This document shows, piece after piece, positions 55,133 to 64,000 of a DNA stretch of 64,000 nt (positions are counted from its first letter, which is position 1; each line of letters opens with the position of its first letter). The stretch comes from Hormiphora californensis (Eukaryota > Ctenophora > Tentaculata > Cydippida > Pleurobrachiidae). Below the pieces are notes generated by a model. It ran no database searches, was not told the origin of the DNA, and was given only the letters and a program-made list of their open reading frames with translations. Position numbers and translations under genes: made by a program. The DNA is taken from NCBI GenBank assembly GCA_020137815.1, contig CM035351.1:4485078-4549077 (forward strand), written 5' to 3'.

Positions 55133-58100
55133 ATGGCTAACTTCATTACCCTTGTCGTCGGATTCCTGTCTCTAATGTTCGTGACTGAAAGTCTCGATTG
55201 TTACTATTGTAATGAGCTCTACACTCGTGATTTGCCTGATGTAAGTACCAGGAATCAAGTAAACAGCCAATCAAAAGTCGTTATTTAGGTCACGTGACTG
55301 GTTATCAGCCAATCAGGGACCAGTATTTCCTGATTCGGTCGGTTCCTAGTAAGTACACTTTCATGTGAGTGCTGGGGGCCCTGTCAGAGTGTTACGGCAA
55401 CAGTCTAGTCAACACTACTGTTTCCTCCACATTTCTGAGTTCAATTAGAGAAAGAGTCAGTGTGGTCCCATGCACCTTGCCGTCAGATCGGGTTGATATG
55501 GCCACATGAGGTCTCCTATCATAGCACTGGCAAGTGCCCCGGGCCCAAAAGGGGGTTGTGGGGGCAGAGCCCCTACCTTAGAAATACCCTCTAACTCAAA
55601 AAACAAAAGAGAGAGCACACGCAACACTTCTACACACAAGCGTGTGAAAACCTGCCAGTGCTACTATAAAGTTTATAATAAACCATTGTAGATTTCGAGG
55701 TATTTGATGCTTTCAAAAAGCATGTTCCAGATGAAGCAGAGAGCTGATTTTTTTAACTCTAAGGGCCCTCATATAGGAGAAGAGGCATGCAAATTTTCAG
55801 AACGATAGGATGTAAGGTAAAAATTTGCCAGAGGGGTCCCAAAATGCAAAAATGTAAGGAGGGTGAGGGGAGGAGGACGCTTTTTATTTTTGAGTGTTCT
55901 CCTAAACCACAAATATGCAGTAGAGACTTGCCGTTTGGAACAGTGGTTCCTTACATCATTACGCTCGGTAATAGCTGTGTGAGAACTTCGAAATCGCCAT
56001 AGTTCATTAATTATTCATTATTTAATTAGTCATTAAATATTCATTTTAACCACTAGCAGGCCCGTTCGCCCTACGGGCGAATTTTGGGGAAATGGTAGCT
56101 GGATTAGGGAACGCTGACATAACATGCACCATCCGTTCCTAGCCTATCTCTCACTTTTTCCCTACCCATGTTGTACTGTACGCTCTGGGCTTCCTGACAA
56201 TGTCAAGGTGCGAATTTAAGAGATCAATGTCATGGAGGTGCAGTGCTGTTCCAGAAACTCATCACGTGAAAACTTCGCCGCTATGTAGCCGATTCGGAGA
56301 TTTCTATATTCGACTGGAGTAATCACCCTTGGGCGACGTTGGGTAAAGCTATCCGTAGTCGTTGTCCGTTGATTGGCTCGCTTGAACACGTTGGCGTAAT
56401 CTGTCATATTCTCTAGCCTGCTCCCTGACAGCAGCAGATCTTCTGGACCTATATAACCGTTGCCGAATAGCGCTTGGGGTGGAAGAGCTAGACATCAGGA
56501 TTCAGGACAGAAGTAAAAGAATGCACGTGCAGAATTGAATTGGCCCTTGGTACCCAAAACTGCAACTGGGAGTGAGGTTTCTAAGTTGCTCTAATAATTG
56601 TACGTGCAAGACTTGATTTGAAAAGATATTATATAAACGTACAAATTGCACATTAAAGTAAGAGTGGCGTGCCATGTTTTCTCACAAAACTTGGTGAATG
56701 AACGGGGAGTACCACCAGGACCATTGGGACGGTATAGAAAATTTCCAATTCCGTCTCATTTATCAGTTATGACGTAATATGTTCATTATTTCAACTTTCA
56801 CAAAATTGCTCTACAGAAAAATCTGTTCATTGTGGATTGAAATGGATGCTTGCATCGTGTTCAGCGTCAAAAAATAGCCGGGGTACCAAATTTTGGTGTC
56901 TCTACCTTGTCTATGACGCGAGATATCGACAATTATCAAAAACGCCCAAAGTGAGAGAAAGAAAGTGTGTTATCTTTGGGTGCTAGTTGTTTGTGCGCGC
57001 CACCCACTTGTAACAATCTCTCTTTCTCTCACTTTGGGCGTTTTTGATAATTGTCGATATCTCGCGTCACAGACAAGGTAGAGACACCAAAACTTGGTAC
57101 CCCGGCTATTTTTTGACGCTGAACACGATGCAAGCATCCATTTCAATCCACAATGAACAGATTTTTCTGTAGAGCAATTTTGTGAAAGTTGAAATAATGA
57201 ACATATTACGTCATAACTGATAAATGAGACGGAATTGGAAATTTTCTATACCGTACCAATGGTCCTGATGGTACTCCCCGTTCATTCACCAAGTTTTGTG
57301 AGAAAACATGGCGCGCCACTCTTACTTTAAATAAATACCCGACTGACTCTTACTAATAGTTTAGCAGCCTAAGGTGCGAGTGCTTACGTCTTAAAAAACT
57401 CATTTAAAAATATTTAAAAAAAGTAGCTATAAGGCTAAAACACACTCTTATACTAGTTGTAAGCTAAATTTATTTCACTCATTAATAATAATAATTATAC
57501 TTAATTTTTATTGGGTAGAACTATTTTGGGTGGGAGACATTTATAAATCAATAGCTTCAAATAAGTTACACTCACGCACCCAGGGGACCCACACAGCATT
57601 AGGGCTGCAACTAAGGGTCCCTTACTAACAAAACTAGAACTCAACGAAAATTTAGTTTCGCCTTGACGCAATATAAAACCATTAGAGAAGGGTTTTCGTG
57701 CTGGTTGCTGCGGTATACCACGACCGCAAAACATGGTCATGCGGCTTTACACTCGGAAGGGAGAAGGTGAAGGAAGAGGAGAAAGAGAAAGGGTGGATGT
57801 GACTGATAAACAGGTACGAGCAAGATCAGAGAATATCATCAGGGACGATTGTTCCTGAGATATGCTTCTTCACTAGCTTATTAAAGAGGGGTAGTGAATT
57901 GCACTGCCTGATCGAAAAGGGTAACTTATTCCACAAACTGACTGTTCTATGGAAATAGCCAACCCTGATCGCTCTGTGGGTAGCGGGCCCATTCCTAAGT
58001 TCAGGGATAATAGCTAGTGTGGTGATATCACGACCCTCACATATATCAACATTCTGACGCGTGGTTCTCAACGTAGTAGGATCGATGGGTTGAATGAAGT

Positions 58101-61100
58101 CAGGAATGGGGATATTAGTAATACCGAAAACCAGCTTGTAAAACAATCTGAGATCATAATACTGAAACAGATACTTGAAAGGTAACATATTAAGGGTCAG
58201 GAGATGTTCCACATATGTATCATTGGAATATGAAGCTAGTGGTTCATTCCTAATCCATTTAACAGCACGCTTTTGCAACTTCTCCAGATTTTTCAAACTA
58301 CCAACATTAACATTAGACCAGATTTGGTTACAGTGATCTATCAAAGATCTCACCATAGACAGATACAGGGTCTTCTTGTAGGAACTGCGCTTCAGAAAAT
58401 AACAAGTACGACGTAGTAGGTTAAATTTGAAAACCATAGAGGAATGTAACAACTGAGTGAAGGGTGGAAAACAGTAGAGCAAGCGCATCGGGGGATGTAG
58501 CTAATTTCTTGGCCCTTGCCGGGACTCCGGAGGATGTGTCCAAGAATGCAGCAATGTCGGGGGAGAGAGTGTTACCGCGGGTGCCAGGTCGAGCCATGTT
58601 TAGGGATGTCTATTAACGATGGTTGGAGTGCTGGAGCAGTTAGATGGATGTATATGCACGAGCACAAAAAACGACACGAAACAAAATTGTCAAGGCGATT
58701 ATATCCCTTGATTCCCAATCCCCTACCTCCCTCCCAGTCCCCCATGAACCATACCCCGAATTTAACGTCATGTCGACTGTTGGGCAGATGTTAAGATCAG
58801 TTATAATTCACATCTGTGGTGCGGGTCCACCATCTTGTTTCAAACTGTTCAACACCACTCCAAACCTTCAATTTAAGTACAATGTAAGCTATGTGCGGAA
58901 GAAGGACAGTTACTGTAAAGATAAAAGAAGAGAAAGGGGCCCACACCACAGCAGCGAATTAAGTTATGTCGTGTAAGGCTTTCCAGAGATGGTCTTTCAG
59001 TCTAGAGGAAAATAAATGGTGTTCAGCTGTATTTCTCAGTTCTTTAGGAAGTAAGTTCCACTCAAGGTGGCAGCGATAAAAGTAACAGTTTTTGAACAGG
59101 TCTACTCTGGGTTGTTCGGTACATATAATGTCCGTAGAAAAAAAGGATTAAAACCATCATTCTCGGCATTAAATTCTGCATCGATTATAGTGGTTATAAA
59201 TCTTTCTATGACGTAAGGTTCAGAAGTTATCGCGAAAAAGCCCAAACGGGTACATGTGTTAGGGGCGGGTTCATGTTTTAGGCTACTAGTAACCGGCGAA
59301 CCTCTTAGGCTGGTATATACGAGGACCCCCCTCGTAACTTTTGAACGGAACCATCGATCCACTTGAAATTTTGAACACTAATAATAGATATCATTGAAGT
59401 AGCTTTACATACAAAATTTCAGCTTCCTAGCTTGTCGGGAACATGGTTTAATAGGCGCTCAAAAAGGGCGAAAGTCGCATCCGTATGGTATACTGCACTG
59501 GCCCCGAATCGGGCGAAATTAAATTTTCCGCGCCTGAGTTTATCCTTTCAGATTTGATCTTATAATGTTCTAGGATGACCTTAGAAGGGGTGGGATGGTT
59601 TTTTTTATTGCTGGGGGCTTTGCCCCCTGACCCCCATTAGGCCAGGGGGAACTTGCCAGTGCAGTGATAGACAGATTGAAGGATAACAATTAACAAATAA
59701 CAATTAACGAGATATGCCGTTAATTATGGCAGTAGTCTAAAGGTGTTGCCCCCGTGACACCGCATGGGCCCGGGCATCCAAACTAATTTACAGGGTGTCC
59801 CATATATTCTGTGGGTCGGTTGGCGAGCTGTCACGCAAAAACGGTGATAGTTGTGTGAAAACAAACTACGGGAGTGTGCTGGATTAATTCCTTCCTAACT
59901 GATGGCTTTGTTTTTAAATTAAATTTCAAAAGTTCATTTTTCATGAATGAACATTCCTGTCATTCATTCGTGAATTCTGAAATATTGTTTACCTTGAGTA
60001 AAAAACTTTTCTTTGGCTCGAAATTATCTTTCCAATGAGCACCATAAAAATCAAATTGAAGCACCGGATCGCATGGCAGGTGAGAAAATGCAAATGCATG
60101 ATTTTGGCCATTCCTGCGACTTTCAATCAGCTGTATCACCGCTACTTTCAGTTCAATCCTTTTAAAAGTTTGGGTGAACATTGGTGAAGATAAGATCTTT
60201 GCTCACAAGAAAAATCAAGGTCAAAACTCAAAGTTCATTTTTCATTTTTGGTAGTTCATTCCACTCATTCAGGAACAAACATCCCTAAAGTGACGAAAAG
60301 GTTTGGGTTTTGTTTGGCCCATGTCCTGAAACGACAGAGAGGTGTAAAAACGTGTTTCCGGGCTAGTTAGTGGGTGTCCATGTGATCATTATGATATCTG
60401 ACACCTTTGCTGAGCCATAATTAAGAGATTTTCTCAAATTCAAACATGGGATACGAGTATTCTGCGATTGGTATCGTGCACCAATAACAAGAGATCCCAT
60501 AGCACCTCAAAAATTATGATTAGCTAAATGAAATGAGTTGATTCACGCTTGAAAATGTTCGTTTAGTCCGAATTTACATTGGTTTTAATCTTTTCAACCG
60601 TAAATCAACTCATTTTTAGCTAATCATAATTTTTGAGGTGCTATGGGATCTCTTGTTATTGGTGCACGATACCAATCGCAGAATACTCGTATCCCATGTT
60701 TGAATTTGAGAAAATCTCTTAATTATGGCTCAGCAAAGGTGTCAGATATCATAATGATCACATGGACACCCACTAACTAGCCCGGAAACACGTTTTTACA
60801 CCTCTCTGTCGTTTCAGGACATGGGCCAAACAAAACCCAAACCTTTTCGTCACTTTAGGGATGTTTGTTCCTGAATGAGTGGAATGAACTACCAAAAATG
60901 AAAAATGAACTTTGAGTTTTGACCTTGATTTTTCTTGTGAGCAAAGATCTTATCTTCACCAATGTTCACCCAAACTTTTAAAAGGATTGAACTGAAAGTA
61001 GCGGTGATACAGCTGATTGAAAGTCGCAGGAATGGCCAAAATCATGCATTTGCATTTTCTCACCTGCCATGCGATCCGGTGCTTCAATTTGATTTTTATG

Positions 61101-61964
61101 GTGCTCATTGGAAAGATAATTTCGAGCCAAAGAAAAGTTTTTTACTCAAGGTAAACAATATTTCAGAATTCACGAATGAATGACAGGAATGTTCATTCAT
61201 GAAAAATGAACTTTTGAAATTTAATTTAAAAACAAAGCCATCAGTTAGGAAGGAATTAATCCAGCACACTCCCGTAGTTTGTTTTCACACAACTATCACC
61301 GTTTTTGCGTGACAGCTCGCCAACCGACCCACAGAATATATTTGGACTAAATTATACAAACAAATTGTTGTTAGCCTATATTCTGTACTTCTCGTAATAA
61401 AAAAACAGGTAATATTTCCACATTATATAATATATCTCTCCGTAGGGCGAGAGGACTAAACATGCTGAATTCGTGGATTGCATAAATAACAGTACTGTTG
61501 TGTCCTGTAATACTGGGGAGACTACTTGCCAGGAACAGGAACTCAAATACGAAATGGATGGGGTTGTAAGTAAAACCATCATTACCAGTTACCACTTACC
61601 CCCGGGGGGGGGGGGGGGGGGGTATGCTACTGCAATACCGTGATTTACTTTGATGTACATACACGCTAACTGCAACAATCTCCCAAATACCACTTCATAC
61701 TGTGTATTTAAATATGAATTTGATTCAACATTTCAGACGGAATTCTACGGTGCAAGAGTGAAAGGCTGTAGTGCCGATAAAACTACCTGTAATGAATTTG
61801 AAGAACTGATGAGTTCGGAAAAATATAATTTTACATTTAAAATGATAAAGTGTAATATGAGCTACTGCGACACGGATAAGTGTAACAGCGCCGGGTCAAC
61901 TGGGATAGTTGGGACCCTTCTTACTCTGCCCCTCTTGCTTACCATAATGTACTTTAATGTGTAG
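55133..61964 (+). CDS. GPI-anchored three-finger (Ly6/uPAR-like) protein, three exons
   Basis: Exons 55133-55240, 61446-61565 and 61737-61964 join in phase 0 to 151 residues. A signal peptide (MANFITLVVGFLSLMFVTES) is followed by CYYC, a series of cysteines (CNTGETTC, KGC, TTCNEF) and the C-terminal CDTDKCN that closes the Ly6/uPAR fold. The last ~22 residues are hydrophobic after a small-residue stretch (NSAGSTGIVG), as in GPI-anchor signals. There are several N-glycosylation sequons. A cell-surface role is likely; the ligand is unknown. Intron 1 is 6.2 kb and full of repeats and LINE fragments, yet both splice sites are intact (GTAAGT; TCTCCGTAG). Confidence 0.85.
55248..55350. mobile_element. 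MITE copy (CCAGGAACCGACCGA family), left end degraded
   Basis: Right end TCGGTCGGTTCCTAG and the shared interior (GTCACGTGACTGGTTATCAG, CCAATCAGGGACCAGTATTT) match the 11375 element. The left terminus is shortened. It begins just inside Ly6-like intron 1. Confidence 0.8.
55517..56054. repeat. ~550-bp dispersed repeat, copy 2
   Basis: Same block order and same orientation as 12103-12655, with small indels. It lies in Ly6-like intron 1. Confidence 0.75.
56349..56495 (-). other. short basic ORF, possible transposon ORF remnant
   Basis: 48 codons beginning MSSSSTPSAIRQRLYRSRRS and rich in Arg/Gln/Glu, continuing in a shifted frame to 56216. The composition resembles N-termini of some Helitron or other transposon proteins. 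That is a guess. Confidence 0.25.
56653..57330. mobile_element. 0.68-kb foldback element in Ly6-like intron 1
   Basis: Left end TTAAAGTAAGAGTGGCG and right end its complement. The arms of about 300 bp are nearly identical (TTTGATAATTGTCGATATCT in both orientations) around a ~70-bp centre. No ORF. Confidence 0.8.
57826..58488 (-). mobile_element. LINE reverse-transcriptase C-terminal fragment
   Basis: 220 codons resembling the region after the catalytic domain of CR1/Jockey-type elements: SYKKTLYLSMVRSLIDHCNQ, LKNLEKLQKRAVKWI, LPFKYLFQYYDLRLFYKL and HRTVSLWNKLPFSIR. The catalytic YADD is absent, so it is 5'-truncated. A short ORF just upstream (58596, MARPGTRGNTLSPDIAAFLD) overlaps in another frame and is unexplained. 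Confidence 0.8.
58959..59137 (-). mobile_element. second LINE C-terminal fragment
   Basis: Reads LFKNCYFYRCHLEWNLLPKE and FSSRLKDHLWKALHDIT then stop, the conserved tail of non-LTR reverse-transcriptase ORFs (xxWNxLPxxLR...F). It differs from the neighbouring fragment, so it is a separate insertion. Confidence 0.55.
59802..61341. mobile_element. 1.54-kb near-perfect palindrome in Ly6-like intron 1
   Basis: The arms 59802-60540 and 60600-61341 are essentially exact reverse complements. An identical 73-codon ORF (starting MFTQTFKRIELKVAVIQLIE) appears in both, at 60181-59960 (-) and 60962-61183 (+). The ends read ATATATTCTGTGGGTCGGTT and its complement. The right end lies ~105 bp before the acceptor of exon 2. 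The ORF matches no family I know. Confidence 0.85.
61602..61622. repeat. poly-G tract in Ly6-like intron 2
   Basis: CCCCC followed by about 19-20 G, in the 171-bp intron between exons 2 and 3. Confidence 0.9.
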
Positions 61965-62133
61965 TGTGTTCTAATGTACTAGTTTACCACAGCTGGCAGA
62001 TCACACCAAAATATCTTATGAATTGTATTAGCGATCGAAGACTAGAGTGTGATTTATATTGTTAACTATTCTGGTTATACATTTATAAATGAATTTGTTG
62101 ACACGTCTCGTCTAAGTTTCAGCTTACTATACG

Positions 62134-62246
62134 CCAGGAACCGACCGACAAAAGTAAACAACCAATCAGAACTCGTTATTTAGGTCACGTGACTGGTTAT
62201 TAGCCAATCAGGGACCAGTAAAATTTCCTTATTCGGTCGGTTCCTG
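62134..62246. mobile_element. MITE copy (CCAGGAACCGACCGA family)
   Basis: Both termini are present (CCAGGAACCGACCGA... and TCGGTCGGTTCCTG), and the interior matches the 11375 and 55248 copies. It is immediately followed by the CAGTCGGACCCCGATTTACC block. Confidence 0.85.
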
Positions 62247-62249
62247 CTA

Positions 62250-62345
62250 CAGTCGGACCCCGATTTACCGGGATCCTCGGGGGAAGCCATTTTGCCCGGT
62301 AAATCGGGGTGCCCGGTAAATCGGGGTGCCCAGTATATCGGGGTA
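62250..62345. repeat. CAGTCGGACCCCGATTTACCG inverted/direct repeat
   Basis: CAGTCGGACCCCGATTTACC is followed by two to three copies of CCCGGTAAATCGGGG, its complement. The CAGTCGGACC start resembles terminal repeats of pogo/Tigger-type Tc1-mariner elements. A related block is at 43316. Confidence 0.5.
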
Positions 62346-62732
62346 GAGCATATAATTTGACCCAAAAATCCTACTTTTGCTTTGTCCAAAATTCTATACC
62401 AAGACACCTCTAACTGTATATTATATAGTTATTGATGACAATATGCTCATTAGAAATAGAAAATTCAAAAATTCAAAAAAAATTGTAAAAACTTTTTCTA
62501 AGGTGTTTCGAATCGGTACATGTCCTGCCGCTAATTAGACGGTTCGAAACGAACCGATACGTGCACGCAATACCATGCCGAATCGGGGTACTTTAACTTT
62601 AAGCGGGGTGAGGAAGTATCAAAGTTTCAAAATAACTTTTTCTCTGAAAATTTACGAGGAGCATCGATCGAAGCATTGAATTGACAATGATTCTGTAAAA
62701 TTTTGCAAAAAAAAGTTTTTCTAAGGTATACC

Positions 62733-64000
62733 ATTATCAACAAATCCCTTCTACGATCTACTGTTCCAGATATTATGCAGAAAGCATTGGTGATGCCAAC
62801 GATAAAGAACCCCAATGGGGACACTGATTTATTTTCGAACTACAGGCCGGTTTCTAACATATCGTTTGTATCGAAGGTACTGGAGAAAGTTGTGCTCAGT
62901 CAGTTAAACTCATACCTATGGATGAACGACCTACTCAATGCAGACCAATCTGGGTATAGGGCGGGGCATAGTTGTGAAACACTGCTTGCTGGAATGTTTG
63001 ATGACCTGTTGAAGGATTTGGATTCTGGCAAAGTATCGGCCCTTCTGCTGCTTGACATGAGTGCGGCTTTCGATACTGTGGATCATTCGAAGCTGATTGG
63101 AATTTTGGAGGCAAGGTTTGGGGTAAGAGGATCTGCGCTTGAATGGTTTAGAAGCTACCTTAGCAAAAGGACTTTTAAAGTGAATGTTCGTGGGGAACTC
63201 TCGGCGGCGATTGCACTAATCTGTGGAGTCCCACAGGGGTCCCTTCTTGGACCTGTTTTATTCTTGCTGTACATTGAGGAACTTCAGGATATTGTTCGTC
63301 CCTATGGCCTAAAGATCAAACTGTATGCAGATGACTCTCAGATATACTTTGGACTGGTTCCGAGTGATGCAGAGGGGTGGAGTTCCAGTAAAAAGACCCT
63401 AGAGGATTGTCTCAAGAATGTCAAAACATGGATGGTTAGTCATGGACTTAAGTGTAATGAGGACAAGACGGAGTTTCTACTGTTGGGAAAGACAAGCTCC
63501 TTGGAAAAGATGGCATTTGATCCAGAGATCCAGTTTGGAGGTTCGGTGGTCAGGCCTATGGAATGTAAGGGGACGACAGGAAAGACCCTTGGTGTTCTCA
63601 TGGACCATCAGTTGACTCTTGAGAGACAGATATTCAATGTAAAGAAGCAGTGTGGCCTTATGCTCAAGAACTTGTGGCAGGTCAACAAGTGTCTTGACAA
63701 AGATACCAAGATTATGTTGGTCAAGCAACTGGTCATTTCCCGGATTGATTACTGCAACATCCTTTACTATGGACTACCTAAGAGGATATTGAGGTATCTT
63801 CAGAAGACCCTGAATTCTTGTGTGCGTTTCATTTTCAATCTAAAGGGACATCAGGATGACTACACAGAATACTACAAGGAGGCACACATTCTACCTATTG
63901 AGCAGAGGCTGACTTTCAAGGCATGTCTTTTGGCGTACAAGATTGTACGAGGCACTGCACCCAAGTATCTGATGGACCTGGTCCCTCGTGATGACAATCC
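62733..64000 (+). mobile_element. LINE (CR1/L2-like) reverse transcriptase, runs off the window
   Basis: An uninterrupted frame of 422 codons reaches the window end. Motifs in order: SNYRPVSNISFVSKVLEKVV, DQSGYRAGHSCETLL, LLLLDMSAAFDTVDHSKL (first catalytic Asp), CGVPQGSLLGPVLFLLY, YADDSQIYF (catalytic Asp pair), LKCNEDKTEFLLLG, TLGVLMDHQLTLERQI and a thumb region (VISRIDYCNILYYGLPKR). The 5' part (endonuclease, ORF1) is missing, so this is a 5'-truncated copy. The frame is intact, suggesting recent insertion. Confidence 0.93.

Noticed and set aside
58644-58976. 110-codon plus-strand ORF
   Set aside because: Lies in intron 1 of the Ly6-like gene, overlaps a LINE fragment on the other strand and has no recognisable feature.

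Overview
This window is animal (metazoan) nuclear DNA. Genes are split by GT-AG introns of roughly 50 bp to 6 kb. The gene set is animal-specific: TRP channels, a homeobox gene, an LDLa-7TM receptor, a three-finger (Ly6/uPAR-type) protein, a cytosolic sulfotransferase, ARPC3, ASNSD1, DNA polymerase eta and THADA. The compact layout, single-exon homeobox gene and mix of repeats suggest an early-branching marine invertebrate, a sponge being my best guess. I cannot prove this from the sequence. Exon structures were joined by hand from splice sites, reading frame and phase, without transcript evidence.

Layout. 0.3-2.3 kb (-): an unrecognised multi-pass membrane protein with a proline-rich tail carrying two PPxY motifs. 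4.0-5.0 kb (+): a two-exon sulfotransferase. 5.5-6.3 kb: a duplicated telomere-like repeat. 6.4-14.9 kb (+): an eight-exon TRPM-family channel. 16.7-23.3 kb (+): a thirteen-exon ankyrin TRP channel, TRPA-like, with a single-exon homeobox gene nested antisense in its fourth intron. 24.1-27.5 kb (-): ARPC3 and ASNSD1 in tandem. 27.8-32.0 kb (+): a ten-exon coiled-coil protein divergent from ASNSD1. 32.4-35.1 kb (+): DNA polymerase eta, whose UBZ/PIP tail lies in another frame. 36.9-40.1 kb (-): a decayed-looking LDLa/7TM receptor. 41.2-42.3 kb (+): an endonuclease-only LINE fragment followed by an orphan exon. 42.8-51.8 kb (-): the C-terminal ~1,116 residues of THADA, with a proline-rich single-exon ORF in one intron. 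51.8-55.1 kb: palindromes, tandem repeats and GA arrays. 55.1-62.0 kb (+): a three-exon GPI-anchored three-finger protein whose 6.2-kb first intron is filled with repeats. 62.7-64.0 kb (+): a LINE reverse transcriptase running off the window.

The most striking non-genic signal is the number of inverted-repeat (foldback) elements. At least seven are 0.6-1.5 kb long with near-identical arms, and many more are 45-120 bp hairpins, several with target-site duplications. Many lie inside introns of otherwise intact genes. The genes do not form one pathway. The visible relationships are local: two TRP channel genes head to tail, a divergent ASNSD1/coiled-coil promoter, and nested genes in TRP and THADA introns.
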